A stretch of DNA of 64,000 bases from Burkholderiales bacterium PBB2 (GTDB lineage: Bacteria > Pseudomonadota > Gammaproteobacteria > Burkholderiales > Burkholderiaceae_C), in contig NKIM01000021.1 of assembly GCA_002255955.1 (NCBI GenBank), positions 30,898-94,897 of the forward strand, written 5' to 3'. The notes under the pieces were generated by a model. That model had not been told where the DNA came from. It saw nothing but the letters and a program-made list of their open reading frames with translations, and did no database searches. The position numbers and the translations under genes are program-made. Positions 13,734-23,986 of the stretch are shown piece after piece (within the stretch, counting starts at the first letter, position 1; each line of letters opens with the position of its first letter).

Positions 13734-16376
13734 TTACAGGCGTTCTGCCACCCAGGCCTGGACCGAGGCCAGTGCGGCCGGCACGGCGGCCGGCTGCGTG
13801 CCGCCGGCCATGGCCAGATCGGGCTTGCCGCCGCCCTTGCCGCCGCATTGCTGGGCCACGAAGCTGACCAGCTCGCCGGCCTTCAGGCCACGGGCGATGT
13901 AGTCGGCGGTGACGCCCGCCGAAAGGTGCACCTTCTCGCCTTCGACGGCGGCCAGCACGATCACGGCCGAGTGCATCTTGTCGCGCAGCTTGTCGATGGT
14001 TTCGCGCAGGGTCTTGGCATCGGCGCCATCGAGGGTGACGGCCAGGACCTTGGCACCCTTCACATCGATAGCCTGAGTCAACAACTCATTGCTCTGGGCT
14101 GCGGCCAGGCGGCTCTTGGCCGTGGCCAGGTCTTTCTCCAGGGCCTTGACCTGGTCCAGCACGGCATGCAGGCGTGGCTCCAAATCGGCCGGCGCGGTCT
14201 TCAGAGTCTGGGCGGCGCGGCTGACCGTGCCTTCCAGCTGCTGCAGATAGGCCAGAGCGTTGTCGCCGGTGACGGCTTCGATGCGGCGCACGCCGGCGGC
14301 CACGCCGCCTTCGGACACGATCTTGAACAGGCCGATGTCGCCGGTGGCCTTGACGTGGGTGCCGCCGCAGAGTTCCTTGGACGAGCCGATGCTCAGCACG
14401 CGCACGGTTTCGCCGTACTTCTCGCCGAACAGCATCATGGCGCCGCTCTTCTGCGCATCATCGAGCGCCATGACCTCGGCCTTGGCACCGGCATTGGCCA
14501 GGATTTCGGCGTTGACGATGGCCTCGACCTTGGCGATCTGCTCGGCGGTGACCGGGGCGTTGTGGGCAAAGTCGAAGCGGGTGCGTTCGGCGTTGACCAA
14601 GGAACCCTTTTGCTGCACGTGGGCGCCCAGCACTTCGCGCAAGGCTTTGTGCATCAGGTGGGTGGCGCTGTGGTTGCGCACGGTCTTGGCGCGGGCTTCG
14701 GCGTTGACGCGGGCGACAAAGCTGTCGCCGGCCTTGATGCTGCCTTCCAGCACCCGGCCGTGGTGGCCGAAGACATCAGCCTGGATCTTCAGCGTGTCTT
14801 CCACGGCGAAGCGGCTGCTGTTGTTGCGCAGCTCACCGGCATCACCGGCCTGGCCGCCGCTTTCGGCGTAGAAGGGCGTGTGGTCTAGCACGACGACGGC
14901 GTCATCGCCGGCATTCGCCTGCTCGACCAGGGCGCCGTCCACGTAGACGGCCGTAACTTTGCTGCTCTCGCAGACCAGGTGCTCGTAGCCGTGGAAGGCG
15001 GTGGGCTGGCCCTTGTACTCGAGGCCGGCGGCCATCTTGAACTTGCCGGCGGCACGGGCTTGCTCGCGCTGACGCGTCATGGCGGCGTCGAAGCCGGCCT
15101 GGTCGACGGTCACGCCGCGCTCGCGGCAGACGTCGGCGGTCAGGTCAGCGGGGAAGCCGTAGGTGTCATGCAACTTGAAGGCCGTGTCGCCGTCGAACAC
15201 GGTGCTGCCGCTCTTGCCCATCTCGAGCAGGGCGGCTTCCAGGATTTCCATGCCGTTGGCGATGGTCTGGAAGAAGCGCTCTTCCTCTTGCTTGAGGACC
15301 TCGGTCACGCGGGCTTGCGCTTGGCGCAGCTCGGGATAGGCCTCGCCCATCTGGTTCACCAGCTCGGCCACGATCTTGTGGAAGAAGGGGGTGCGGGCGC
15401 CCAGCTTGTAGCCGTGACGGATGGCGCGGCGGGCGATGCGGCGCAGCACATAACCGCGACCTTCATTGCCCGGGATCACGCCGTCGACGATGGTGAAGCT
15501 GCAAGCGCGGATGTGGTCGGCGATGACCTTGAGCGAGGCGCTGTCCTTGTCGCAATCCTGAGCGCCGGAGCTGTCCACGGCCGCCTTGGCTGCGGCCAGC
15601 AGGGCCACAAAGGTGTCGATCTCGTAGTTCGAGTGCACATGCTGCAGCACCGCAGCCAAGCGTTCCAGGCCCATGCCGGTGTCGACGCTGGGCTTGGGCA
15701 GGCGGTGCATCACGCCGTCTTCAGTCCGGTTGAACTGCATGAAGACGTTGTTCCAGATCTCGATGTAGCGGTCGCCGTCTTCGTTCGGGCTGCCCGGAGG
15801 GCCGCCGGCCACATCGGGGCCGTGGTCGTAGAAGATTTCGGTGCAGGGGCCGCAGGGGCCGGTGTCGCCCATCATCCAGAAGTTGTCGGACATGTAGCGG
15901 CCGCCCTTGTTGTCACCGATGCGCACGATGCGCTCGGCGGGCACGCCCACCACCTTGTTCCAGATCTCGTAGGCCTCGTCGTCCTCGGCGTAGACGGTGA
16001 CCCAGAGCTTCTCGGCCGGCAGCATGAACTTGGTGGTCAGCAACTCCCAGGCGTAGGAGATGGCGTCATGCTTGAAGTAGTCCCCGAAGCTGAAGTTGCC
16101 CAGCATTTCGAAGAAGGTGTGGTGGCGCGCGGTGTAGCCGACGTTGTCCAGGTCGTTGTGCTTGCCGCCGGCGCGGATGCATTTCTGGCTGGTGGTGGCG
16201 CGGGTGTAGGCGCGCTTGTCGAAGCCCAGGAACACGTCCTTGAATTGGTTCATGCCCGCGTTGGTGAACAGCAGCGTCGGGTCGTCGCCAGGAACCACGG
16301 GGCTGGACGCCACGATCTGGTGACCTTTGGATTCAAAAAACTTCAGAAACGTCTGGCGAATTTCAGCTGCTTTCAT
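13734..16376 (-). CDS. alaS: Alanyl-tRNA synthetase
   Basis: An 880-residue class II aminoacyl-tRNA synthetase that charges tRNA-Ala and edits mischarged Ser and Gly. The N-terminal aminoacylation core is clear ([61 protein letters not shown]). The editing domain has [18 protein letters not shown] (the HxxxH zinc ligands) and a later [13 protein letters not shown]. The C-Ala region ends with [17 protein letters not shown]. Length is normal for the family. Start ATG 16376 gives the canonical N-terminus; the frame is open further upstream, across the promoter. Confidence 0.98.
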   Translation of the reverse strand: MKAAEIRQTFLKFFESKGHQIVASSPVVPGDDPTLLFTNAGMNQFKDVFLGFDKRAYTRATTSQKCIRAGGKHNDLDNVGYTARHHTFFEMLGNFSFGDYFKHDAISYAWELLTTKFMLPAEKLWVTVYAEDDEAYEIWNKVVGVPAERIVRIGDNKGGRYMSDNFWMMGDTGPCGPCTEIFYDHGPDVAGGPPGSPNEDGDRYIEIWNNVFMQFNRTEDGVMHRLPKPSVDTGMGLERLAAVLQHVHSNYEIDTFVALLAAAKAAVDSSGAQDCDKDSASLKVIADHIRACSFTIVDGVIPGNEGRGYVLRRIARRAIRHGYKLGARTPFFHKIVAELVNQMGEAYPELRQAQARVTEVLKQEEERFFQTIANGMEILEAALLEMGKSGSTVFDGDTAFKLHDTYGFPADLTADVCRERGVTVDQAGFDAAMTRQREQARAAGKFKMAAGLEYKGQPTAFHGYEHLVCESSKVTAVYVDGALVEQANAGDDAVVVLDHTPFYAESGGQAGDAGELRNNSSRFAVEDTLKIQADVFGHHGRVLEGSIKAGDSFVARVNAEARAKTVRNHSATHLMHKALREVLGAHVQQKGSLVNAERTRFDFAHNAPVTAEQIAKVEAIVNAEILANAGAKAEVMALDDAQKSGAMMLFGEKYGETVRVLSIGSSKELCGGTHVKATGDIGLFKIVSEGGVAAGVRRIEAVTGDNALAYLQQLEGTVSRAAQTLKTAPADLEPRLHAVLDQVKALEKDLATAKSRLAAAQSNELLTQAIDVKGAKVLAVTLDGADAKTLRETIDKLRDKMHSAVIVLAAVEGEKVHLSAGVTADYIARGLKAGELVSFVAQQCGGKGGGKPDLAMAGGTQPAAVPAALASVQAWVAERL

Positions 16377-16397
16377 TCCGTGGCTTTCTGCGGGCAG

Positions 16398-16416
16398 CCC
16401 TGTCTTTCGAACAGGG
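16398..16416. promoter_or_regulatory. Hairpin in the alaS leader
   Basis: CCCTGT (16398-16403) and ACAGGG (16411-16416) are inverted copies around a seven-base loop, 22-40 bases before the alaS start. It would form in the alaS 5' leader. It may affect translation; there is no direct evidence. Confidence 0.4.
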
Positions 16417-16423
16417 TAAATGC

Positions 16424-16451
16424 TTGATTTTTGTGGACTTTTGATTATAGG
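16424..16451. promoter_or_regulatory. Divergent promoter region of alaS and the semialdehyde dehydrogenase gene
   Basis: On the minus strand a perfect TATAAT -10 box sits at 16449-16444, suiting alaS with a leader of about 60 bases; its -35 is weak. On the plus strand TTGATT (16424-16429) and TATAGG (16446-16451), 16 bases apart, could drive the dehydrogenase gene. The two overlap, so the promoters may compete. Confidence 0.5.
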
Positions 16452-16538
16452 TCGCGGGCCGCACCGTCCGGGCGAGCGGTGTGGGCGAAGCAGGTAGAGT
16501 GTGGCCCCAAGAAGCCACGAACCTTGGAGACCTCTGCA

Positions 16539-18029
16539 ATGGACCACAGCAAGAATTCACCCCTGGCCGCCCTCGATGACGCCAGCCTTCTGCGCACCCA
16601 GGCCTTGATCAACGGCGAGTGGGTGGCCGGCAGCGAGCGCTTTGCCGTCGTCGACCCGGCCACTGGCGCGCAACTGGCCGAGGTGGCCAATCTGGGCGCC
16701 GGCGATGCGGAGGCGGCGATTGCCGCGGCGCAGAACGCCTTCGGCCCCTGGCGCAGCAAGACGGCCAAGGAGCGCGCCGCCATCCTGATGCGCTGGTCGC
16801 AGCTGCTCCACAAGCATGCTGACGACCTGGCCCGCATCATGACGGCCGAGCAGGGCAAGCCGCTGGCCGAAGCGCGCGGCGAAGTGGCCTACGGTGCCAG
16901 CTTCATCGACTGGTTTGCCGAAGAGGGCAAGCGGGTCTACGGCGAGACCATCCCGACCACCGACAACAACAAGCGCTATCTGGTCGTCAAGCAGGCCATG
17001 GGTGTGTGTGCGGCCATCACGCCCTGGAATTTCCCGATCGCCATGATCACCCGCAAGGTGGCGCCGGCCCTGGCGGCCGGTTGCACGGTGGTGATCAAGC
17101 CGGCCGAAGCGACGCCGTTGTCGGCCCTGGCTGTGGCCGAGCTGGCGCAGCGCGCCGGCATGCCGGCCGGTGTGCTCAATGTGCTGACGGCGGACGCCAG
17201 CAACTCCATCGCCATCGGCCATGTGCTGTGCGACAGCGATGTGGTGCGCCATCTGTCCTTCACCGGTTCGACCGAGGTCGGCCGCATCCTGATGCGCCAG
17301 TGCGCGCAGACGGTCAAGAAGCTGTCCCTGGAGTTGGGTGGTAATGCGCCCTTCATCGTGTTCGACGACGCCGATCTCGACAGTGCTGTGGAAGGCGCCA
17401 TCGCCAGCAAGTACCGCAATGCCGGCCAGACCTGTGTTTGCGCCAACCGCCTGTATGTGCAGGCCGGTGTGTACGAGGCCTTCCTGGACAAGCTCAGCGC
17501 CAAGGTCGCCGCGCTCAAAGTGGGCAATGGTTTCGAGCCGGGCGTGAACGTCGGCCCGCTGATCGACGAGCAAGCCATGGCCAAGGTGGAGTCGCATGTC
17601 AACGACGCGCTGGCCCTGGGCGCACGCCTGCTGAGCGGCGGCAAGCGCGCCACCGAGTTGGGTGCGCAGTTCTTCGAGCCCACCTTGCTGGCCGACGTCA
17701 CGCCGCAGATGTTGTGCTCGCGCGAAGAGACCTTCGGCCCGGTGGCGCCGGTGTTCAAGTTCCAGACCGAGGCCGAGGCCATCGCCCTGGCCAACAACAC
17801 CGAGTTCGGCCTGGCCAGTTACTTCTACAGCCGGGACATCGGCCGGATCTTCCGCGTCGGCGAGGCGCTCGAGTACGGCATGGTGGGTGTCAACACCGGC
17901 CTGATCGCCACCGCCGAAGTGCCCTTCGGCGGCGTCAAGCAATCGGGCCTGGGCCGCGAAGGCGCGCATCACGGCATGGATGATTACGTCGAGATCAAGT
18001 ACCTGTGTCTGGGTGACATCCAGAAGTGA
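16539..18029 (+). CDS. gabD: NAD(P)-dependent succinate-semialdehyde dehydrogenase
   Basis: A 496-residue aldehyde dehydrogenase that oxidises succinate semialdehyde to succinate at the end of the 4-aminobutyrate pathway. Core motifs are the [12 protein letters not shown] cofactor entry, FTGSTEVG nucleotide-binding turn, the general base in [18 protein letters not shown], and the catalytic cysteine in [17 protein letters not shown]. The C-terminal [30 protein letters not shown] closely matches GabD. Start ATG 16539 has a GGAG ribosome site 11 bases upstream. No gabT or permease is adjacent. A terminator follows at 18094. Confidence 0.94.
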   Translation: MDHSKNSPLAALDDASLLRTQALINGEWVAGSERFAVVDPATGAQLAEVANLGAGDAEAAIAAAQNAFGPWRSKTAKERAAILMRWSQLLHKHADDLARIMTAEQGKPLAEARGEVAYGASFIDWFAEEGKRVYGETIPTTDNNKRYLVVKQAMGVCAAITPWNFPIAMITRKVAPALAAGCTVVIKPAEATPLSALAVAELAQRAGMPAGVLNVLTADASNSIAIGHVLCDSDVVRHLSFTGSTEVGRILMRQCAQTVKKLSLELGGNAPFIVFDDADLDSAVEGAIASKYRNAGQTCVCANRLYVQAGVYEAFLDKLSAKVAALKVGNGFEPGVNVGPLIDEQAMAKVESHVNDALALGARLLSGGKRATELGAQFFEPTLLADVTPQMLCSREETFGPVAPVFKFQTEAEAIALANNTEFGLASYFYSRDIGRIFRVGEALEYGMVGVNTGLIATAEVPFGGVKQSGLGREGAHHGMDDYVEIKYLCLGDIQK

Positions 18030-18093
18030 GCCCGGCTCGCCTGGACTGAAGCGAATGTGGCGCTGAGCTCTTGACGAGTTCAGCGTCCATGAA

Positions 18094-18124
18094 AAAAGGG
18101 GCCGCGTGAGCGGCCCCTTTCGTT
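18094..18124 (+). terminator. Rho-independent terminator of gabD
   Basis: AAAGGGGCCGC and GCGGCCCCTTT form an 11-bp stem with a GTGA loop, followed by CGTTTTC. It lies between gabD and the end of the converging TonB receptor gene, so it may serve both. Confidence 0.88.
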
Positions 18125-18178
18125 TTCTGGCTGCCTGCCCCGAGGCTTTGCAGTCTCGGGGTGGGCGGTCACGGATGC

Positions 18179-21100
18179 TTAGAACTCGTACTTCAGCGTG
18201 ACCTGAGCAGCCCATGCGGATTCGCCGCGGGTTTGCTTGGTCGTGTAGTCCGTCGGGTCGTTGACCGAGTAGATCATCTTGCCGGTGGCGGGGTCGATAC
18301 CGGCGAAGTTCACGAAGTTGCGAACGTTGCCGCCGGTGCCGAAGCCGATTTCGTCGATGCGGCCCCAACGCTTGTTCAGCAGGTTGGTGAAGTTCAGGAT
18401 GTCCAGCGTGACCACGCCCTTGTTCTTGCCGAACAGGCCCGGCAGTTCCTGGCTGACACGCACGTCCAGGCTGTTGGTGAACTTCGAGAACGAGCTGTTC
18501 CGTCCGGTCACACCGCCCTTGGCATTGCGCAGGCCCGATTCGCTTTCGACGATGGTCCAGAACTTGGCTTCAGCCGCGGCGGCGGTGCTCTTCTGATAAG
18601 CGTCCAGAGCGGCTTGGTTGGCGATGGTCGATCCGCTGACAGGCAGGCGGAACAGCACTTCACCCGAACCCGGAGCCTTGGGGATGTACAGCAGGTCGTT
18701 ACCGGCAACACCGTCGCCGTTCATGTCGTTGTTGAAGGTCCAGCTGTAGGGGCGGCCTTCACGACCTTCGTAGACCAGGCCGACGGTGGTCTTGTAGCTG
18801 CCGATGAAGGCCTTGGACCAGCTGGCTTGCGCGTTGAAGCGGTTGCGAACCAGGGTGGCCGAGTTGGCTGCCACTTCTTCGTTCGGGTTGAACACAGCCC
18901 GGTTGATGAAGTTGGAGTTGGCCGTCGAGGAGGTCAGCGGGCTGACTTCCGTGGCGCTGGTGCGGGTGTAAGCCACGCCCCAGCCGAAGCCCTGGGTGTT
19001 GGGCAGCGACAGGCTCAGGGTCAGGGCATTGCCGCCACCCTTCTTGGTCTTTTCCACCACGGTCACGTTGGTGAACGCGTTGTTGTTCAGGGCGCGGGTC
19101 AGGCGGCCGCAGTTGCTGGGGCTGGAGTCATTGCCGCCGGCGTAGCAAAGAGGCGAACGGCCGGCCGCGTTGTAGTACATCTCGCGACCATCGATCGGCG
19201 AGGTGGACATGACCGGGCCGAAGTTCAGGAACTTGTAGTACAGGCCGTTGTCCACGCGGGTGTTCAGCAGCTCGGCACCTGCCACCAGGCCATGCCAGGG
19301 CAGCTCGGTGTCAAACGCGATATTGCTCTTCCACACCGACGGTTGGCCCACGCCCGGGGCCACGAAATCGACCAATGCGGCCGGCGGGGTGCCGTCCACG
19401 GTCGGTTGCGAGGCGGTGTTCGGCGTGAACTTGATGCTGGAGCAAGGCGTGGCGCCATTGCCGCAGTTGAAGTTGGCCGTGGCCGCACCGTTGTTCTGGA
19501 AGGGGTTGGTCAGCCAGACCGAAGCGGCCGAGCCCATGAACAGGCCAACGCCACCGCGGACTTGCGACTTGCGCTTGTCCACCGGGTCCAGCGCGTAGTT
19601 GAAGCCGAAACGCGGCTGAATCAACTTTTCGCCGTCCAGGGTGTTGGTGTTGTCGTAGCCGAAGCCGCCGGTCTGGCGGGTGTTGGTGGCGACATTGCCA
19701 GCCACCACCGGGCCCGAGGCCTTGGCGTTGGCTTTAGGACGGTCGTTGGTGCTCATCGTGTCGATGCGCACGCCGCCGGTCAGGGTCAGCTGCTTGCTGA
19801 CGGTCCAGGTGTCTTGCAGGAAAAGGCCGACATTGGTCAGCTTCCAGTCCGCCGCGCCGTCTTGCAGCACGCTGCCGGCCAGCGGCAGCTGGACCGTGTA
19901 GCCCGTCACGGTGTTGGCCTTCCACAGGGCGACTGGGTCGTTGCCGCTGTAGGTGTAGGTGCCCTTGGTGTTCTGCAGGAAGGCGTTGAAGATTTCGTTG
20001 CGCTGCAGGTCGGCGCCGGCCTTGATTTCATGCTTGTCCAGCGCCAGGGTGCCGGCGAAGAAGGCATCGAAGGTCTTGGTTTGCAGGCTGTTGAAATGAC
20101 GGCTGGCTTCCGTGCCAAAGCGCAGGGTGCGGTTGCCGGTGGCGGTGCCAGCCGGGGCCGGGGTGGTCCAGGTCAGGCTGACCTGAGGCAGATCGCTGGC
20201 GTTGACCGGATCGCTCTTGTAGTCGCGCTGCGACAGCTTCAGTTCGGTCGAGAAGTTGTCGGTCCAGTCGGCGAACCATTGGCCGACCACGGTTTCCAGG
20301 GTCTTGTCTTGCTTGTACCAGTGCGAAGACAGCGACAGGGTCGTGGAGTTCAGGTTCGGGAAAATCGGGTTGCTTTCCTCGGACTTGGTGTAGCGCAGGT
20401 TGGCCTTGTGCTTCTCGCTGATGTTCCAGTCCAGCTTCAGCAGGGTGTCCTTGGCCACCAGCTTGATGCCGCTGGGTACGGCCAAGCTACCGATGTCCAT
20501 GTTGTAGACATCCTTGGCGAGAGCTTGCGCAGCGGCGATTTGGTCGGTGGTGATGCCGACGTTGGCCTGGCTGCTGCCGACCGGGCCGAAGCTCGGTGCG
20601 GTGCGGCTGCTCTTCAGCTCTTCGTAGCTGGCGAAGAAGAACAGGGTGTCCTTGATGATCGGGCCACCCAGGGTGAAGCCCTTCAGATCTTCCGTGAACG
20701 GACCAGGGCGGGCATAGGCCTTGTTGGCCAGGGTGTAGCGGTCGCCGGACGTCTTGTCGTTGCGGAACACGTAGTACACGCTGCCGGCAAACTCGTTGGT
20801 ACCCGACTTGGTCACGGCGTTGATGTTGGCGCCGGTGTAACCCTGCTGGGTGACGTCGTAGTTCGAGATGTTGACTTGAACGGCCTGGATCGCGTCGACC
20901 GAGATCGGCTGCTTCAGGGTGGGCAAGCCATTGGATTCAAGACCGAAGGTGTCGTTGACGCGCACGCCGTCGACGGTGATGGAGTTGAAGCGGGCGTTTT
21001 GGCCGGCGGCGGAGATTTCGCCACTGCCCTTGTCGGTTTGCGACAGGCGCGGGTCGTTGCGGGCGTAGTCCGACAGGCTGCGACTGATGGAGGCGAACGC

Positions 21101-21553
21101 GTCCAGCTCCTTGCGGCTGACGCTGGTGCCCGAGCCCATGGTCGAGTTGCTGAACTTGTTGTTGGCCGCGCTGCTGCCCGACACCACCACCGTGCTCAGC
21201 ACATTGCCGCCCAGGGTGAAGTCGAGGTTCAGGCTTTCAGCCAGTGCCAGGTAGACGCCCTGACGCAGGTCTTTGTCCGAACCCTTGCTGATGCTGATGG
21301 TGTAGGGGCCGCCGACGCGCAGGCCGCGGGCCGAGTAACGGCCCTCGGCATCGGTGATCACGTTGTTGACCGAGCCCGACTCTTCGTGACGGATGCTCAC
21401 GGCCACACCGGCCAGGGCCTTGCCGTCAGCGCTGGTGACGCGACCGGCCACCGCCGAGGTCGTGTTCTGTGCCATCGCCGGGGCAGCCGCCACGATGGCG
21501 ACCGCGACGCTCAGCGCCGTCCGGGAAAAATCTGACCAATGCCTGCTGCTCAT
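18179..21553 (-). CDS. Oar-like TonB-dependent receptor with carboxypeptidase-regulatory domain
   Basis: A 1124-residue outer-membrane receptor. It starts with a signal peptide (cleavage near APAMAQ), then a CarboxypepD_reg-like beta-sandwich (AVAGRVTSADGKALAGVAVSI...ITDAEGRYSARGLRVGGPYTI, about 35-110), a plug domain (ITVDGVRVNDTFGLESNGLP...VQVNISNYDVTQQGYTGANINAVTKSG) and a large barrel ending in LKYEF with the terminal aromatic. The architecture is that of Myxococcus Oar and related receptors proposed to take up peptides or complex carbohydrates; the ligand is unknown. GGAG nine bases before ATG 21553 supports the start. LacI-operator-like palindromes lie upstream (21626-21770), hinting at carbohydrate control. 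Confidence 0.93.
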   Translation of the reverse strand: MSSRHWSDFSRTALSVAVAIVAAAPAMAQNTTSAVAGRVTSADGKALAGVAVSIRHEESGSVNNVITDAEGRYSARGLRVGGPYTISISKGSDKDLRQGVYLALAESLNLDFTLGGNVLSTVVVSGSSAANNKFSNSTMGSGTSVSRKELDAFASISRSLSDYARNDPRLSQTDKGSGEISAAGQNARFNSITVDGVRVNDTFGLESNGLPTLKQPISVDAIQAVQVNISNYDVTQQGYTGANINAVTKSGTNEFAGSVYYVFRNDKTSGDRYTLANKAYARPGPFTEDLKGFTLGGPIIKDTLFFFASYEELKSSRTAPSFGPVGSSQANVGITTDQIAAAQALAKDVYNMDIGSLAVPSGIKLVAKDTLLKLDWNISEKHKANLRYTKSEESNPIFPNLNSTTLSLSSHWYKQDKTLETVVGQWFADWTDNFSTELKLSQRDYKSDPVNASDLPQVSLTWTTPAPAGTATGNRTLRFGTEASRHFNSLQTKTFDAFFAGTLALDKHEIKAGADLQRNEIFNAFLQNTKGTYTYSGNDPVALWKANTVTGYTVQLPLAGSVLQDGAADWKLTNVGLFLQDTWTVSKQLTLTGGVRIDTMSTNDRPKANAKASGPVVAGNVATNTRQTGGFGYDNTNTLDGEKLIQPRFGFNYALDPVDKRKSQVRGGVGLFMGSAASVWLTNPFQNNGAATANFNCGNGATPCSSIKFTPNTASQPTVDGTPPAALVDFVAPGVGQPSVWKSNIAFDTELPWHGLVAGAELLNTRVDNGLYYKFLNFGPVMSTSPIDGREMYYNAAGRSPLCYAGGNDSSPSNCGRLTRALNNNAFTNVTVVEKTKKGGGNALTLSLSLPNTQGFGWGVAYTRTSATEVSPLTSSTANSNFINRAVFNPNEEVAANSATLVRNRFNAQASWSKAFIGSYKTTVGLVYEGREGRPYSWTFNNDMNGDGVAGNDLLYIPKAPGSGEVLFRLPVSGSTIANQAALDAYQKSTAAAAEAKFWTIVESESGLRNAKGGVTGRNSSFSKFTNSLDVRVSQELPGLFGKNKGVVTLDILNFTNLLNKRWGRIDEIGFGTGGNVRNFVNFAGIDPATGKMIYSVNDPTDYTTKQTRGESAWAAQVTLKYEF

Positions 21554-21625
21554 CGTGATTACTCCAATAAAAGCGCTGAAATACGCGTAAAAAATTTGTC
21601 ACAAAAATGTACATCGAAGGCAGTC

Positions 21626-21770
21626 GCAAACGTTTACTTGCGCCTGCTTTCCGCATCGAAGCCACATCGGCCTCGGCTTGCAGAAAGTCCTTCTTGTCAA
21701 AAGTCGGGCCCTGTGTCTGCGCGCGATTCAATCCGTTCTGAGCGCAAGCGCTTCAGTTCGAAAACGTTTG
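21626..21770. promoter_or_regulatory. Three AARCGYTT palindromes upstream of the TonB receptor
   Basis: AAACGTTT at 21628-21635 (in CGCAAACGTTTACTTGCG), AAGCGCTT at 21746-21753 and AAACGTTT at 21762-21769 all fit the AARCGYTT core typical of LacI-family operators. They lie 75-216 bases upstream of the receptor start. No LacI-type regulator is in the window. The rest of 21554-22227 (about 670 bases) shows no convincing gene. Confidence 0.5.
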
Positions 21771-22070
21771 CGCGTGGACTCAAAAAAAAGCGGCAGACGG
21801 GGCAGAATGTTCAATTGTCGTTCCAGCTTTGGCCTGGGGCTGTACCGGAACTAGATCGTATGACCCAATTTTCCAGCCCCCGAGCGCCTTGGCGATATCC
21901 GGGTGCACCCGGAAGTCGGGGGTGTTCGGTGCCCAAAACCAGCCAAATCTGACTCCGGGACGGACTGTGCCCAGGGGATGTTGAAGTTCCGTGACAGTTC
22001 GTGACCTGCGAGGTGTGCGTTGTGAATTAGCGACGAAAGCCAATTCACAGGGCTTTGCGGCGACGTGTAA

Positions 22071-22102
22071 CGCTGTCATCCAGGTTTTTTACGATGACAG
22101 CG
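22071..22102. promoter_or_regulatory. 10-bp perfect inverted repeat upstream of the 5'-nucleotidase
   Basis: CGCTGTCATC (22071-22080) and GATGACAGCG (22093-22102) are perfect inverted copies 12 bases apart, about 125 bases before the lipoprotein nucleotidase start. The centres of the arms are 22 bases apart (two helical turns), as for a dimeric regulator. It contains CTGTCAT, the half-site of PhoB boxes, but inverted rather than directly repeated. Confidence 0.5.
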
Positions 22103-22227
22103 ATGTCGAGCAATATGTCGGTCAGGGCCGCCAGAGGCGGGCTGATCACTTGAATAGTGGGGAGTCTGCCTTGTCTTCATTTCTGCACCTCATGGTTCGT
22201 GCCTCCGGCCGGGCGCGCACGCAAACG

Positions 22228-23913
22228 ATGACTGCGCATCGCCTGTCATGCCTCGGTTCGGTGAGCGCGATGGCGGTTTTGCTGGCCGCTTGCGCATCTC
22301 CGGTGCCGCCGGAGGCCACGGCGCCGCGTGAGCTCAGCATTTTTTCGATCAACGATTTCCACGGCCACATTCAGCCCAAGTCACCGACGCCCCTGATGCC
22401 GCGCCTGCCGGACCCGCAGACCGGCGAGATCAAGCCCCAGCCCGCCGGCGGCGTGGCCTATCTGGCCGACGCCTTGCAAAAGCTCCGCGCGCCTCGCCAG
22501 CACTCGGTGTTTGTGGCCGCGGGAGATTTGATCGGCGCCTCGCCGCAGCTCTCGTCCCTGCTCAAGGATGAGCCGACATTGAGCGCGCTGGGCGAACTCG
22601 GCCTGGTCGCCACTTCGCTGGGCAACCATGAGCTGGATGCCGGCTTGCCCGAGCTGATGCGCAAGGCGCGCGGCGAATGCCCGGCCACGGGTTGTGCCTG
22701 GCCCGAGTTCAAGGGCCCGGGCTTCCCTTATCTGGCGGCCAATTTGCTGGACGCCAACACCGGCCGGGCCTTGCTGCCCAGCCATGTGATCAAGGAGGTG
22801 GGCGGCTACAAGGTCGCCTTTGTGGGCGCGGTGACGCGTGACACGCCTTTGGTCGTCGTGCCACGCGCCATCACTGGCCTGCGCTTTGCCGATGAAGCCG
22901 ACACCCTGAACGCCCTGGTGCCCCAGCTGCGTGCCGAAGGGGCACAGATTCTGGTGGCGGTGATGCACGAGGGTGCCACCCAGCCGGGCGGGGCCAACGA
23001 CCCCAGCTATGTCTGCCCTGGCATTCAAGGTCGCGGGGTGGACATCGCCCAGCGCCTGGACCCCGCCTATGCCTTGATCATCAGCGGCCACACCCACCAG
23101 GCTTACACCTGCAAAATCAACGGCCGCCTGCTGGTGCAAGCCGGCAGCTACGGTGGCTGGATCACCGAAAGCCGTTTGACCCTGGATGCCAGCGGCAAGG
23201 TGCTCGATGCGCAGGCGGTCAACCACCCGGTGCTGCAATCGGCCTACCAGCCGAACCCGGCCTTTGTGGCCTTGGTGCAGCGAGCGGCGGCCTTGACGGC
23301 TGCGGTGCGCACCAAGCCGGTGGCCACGCTGAGCCAGGGTGCGCAGCGCAATGCGCGTGCGCCCTTTGGCGATGGCACGCTGGGCAATCTGGTGGCCGAT
23401 TCTCAGCTGGCTTACGCCAAGAAGCGCGGCGCTGCCGACATCGCCTTGATGAACCCCGGCGGCATTCGCGCCGACCTCACTGTGGAAGCCGGACGGCCGG
23501 TGACCATGAGTGATCTGTTCGCCATCCAGCCTTTCGCCAACGAGCTGGTGGTGATGAGCCTCAGCGGCGCCCAGCTGCAGGAACTGCTGCAGCGCCAGTT
23601 GCCCAAAGGGGACGCGCCGCCGCGCTTTCTGCAGGTGTCAAACAGCCTGCGCTACCAGTGGACGCAGGGTGCCGATGGCAGTTCTCGCCTGACCGAGGTC
23701 AAGGTCGATGGTCAGCCCCTGGACCTGCAGCGCAACTACCGCGTGGTGGTCAACAACTTCATGGCCGATGGCGGCGATGGCCTGAGCGTGCTGCGCCAGG
23801 GCAAGGACCGCGTGCCTCTGGGTGTGGACATCGATGCCATGGTCGAGTGGCTGTCTGAGAACCCTGCGGGCGCGATGGCACAGATCGAGCCGGGTCGGAT
23901 TCGCAAGCAGTAG
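22228..23913 (+). CDS. Lipoprotein bifunctional metallophosphatase/5'-nucleotidase (UshA family)
   Basis: A 561-residue enzyme of the UshA/CpdB family. The lipoprotein signal MTAHRLSCLGSVSAMAVLLAAC has an LAAC lipobox, so it is predicted to be lipid-anchored, unlike soluble periplasmic UshA. The metallophosphatase domain shows SINDFHGHIQP, AGDLIGASP, LGNHELDAGLP and SGHTHQAYTC (metal ligands). The C-terminal nucleotidase domain shows LMNPGGIRADL and YRVVVNNFMADGGDG for substrate stacking and binding. It would dephosphorylate extracellular nucleotides to release phosphate and nucleosides. Alternative starts exist at 22192 (ATG) and near 22168 (TTG, with GGGGAG upstream), which would lengthen the signal peptide. 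Confidence 0.92.
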   Translation: MTAHRLSCLGSVSAMAVLLAACASPVPPEATAPRELSIFSINDFHGHIQPKSPTPLMPRLPDPQTGEIKPQPAGGVAYLADALQKLRAPRQHSVFVAAGDLIGASPQLSSLLKDEPTLSALGELGLVATSLGNHELDAGLPELMRKARGECPATGCAWPEFKGPGFPYLAANLLDANTGRALLPSHVIKEVGGYKVAFVGAVTRDTPLVVVPRAITGLRFADEADTLNALVPQLRAEGAQILVAVMHEGATQPGGANDPSYVCPGIQGRGVDIAQRLDPAYALIISGHTHQAYTCKINGRLLVQAGSYGGWITESRLTLDASGKVLDAQAVNHPVLQSAYQPNPAFVALVQRAAALTAAVRTKPVATLSQGAQRNARAPFGDGTLGNLVADSQLAYAKKRGAADIALMNPGGIRADLTVEAGRPVTMSDLFAIQPFANELVVMSLSGAQLQELLQRQLPKGDAPPRFLQVSNSLRYQWTQGADGSSRLTEVKVDGQPLDLQRNYRVVVNNFMADGGDGLSVLRQGKDRVPLGVDIDAMVEWLSENPAGAMAQIEPGRIRKQ

Positions 23914-23986
23914 TCAAGCCACCGGCGGACTGGGCCGGTATCGAGGAGCCCTGGCGTAAGCCCGGCTCGCTCGCGCTTTGCCGGCC

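Noticed and set aside
13548..16427. Long plus-strand open frames opposite alaS and the UPF0149 gene
   Set aside because: They are shadows of well-conserved minus-strand genes with clear ribosome sites, and their translations are low-complexity Gly/Val/His/Gln-rich sequence.
18161..21535. 1124-codon open frame antisense to the TonB receptor gene
   Set aside because: It mirrors the receptor frame almost end to end. High GC at third positions suppresses stops on the opposite strand. The translation has no domains and is poor in normal composition.
21990..22010. CGTGAC direct repeat (CGTGACAGTTCGTGAC) as a regulator site
   Set aside because: The period is 10 bp with only two units and matches no consensus I know.
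22062..22080. Classical PhoB box upstream of the 5'-nucleotidase
   Set aside because: A Pho box needs tandem TGTCA-like units with 11-bp period. The units here are 8 bp apart (TGTAA, TGTCA) or inverted, so the match fails.
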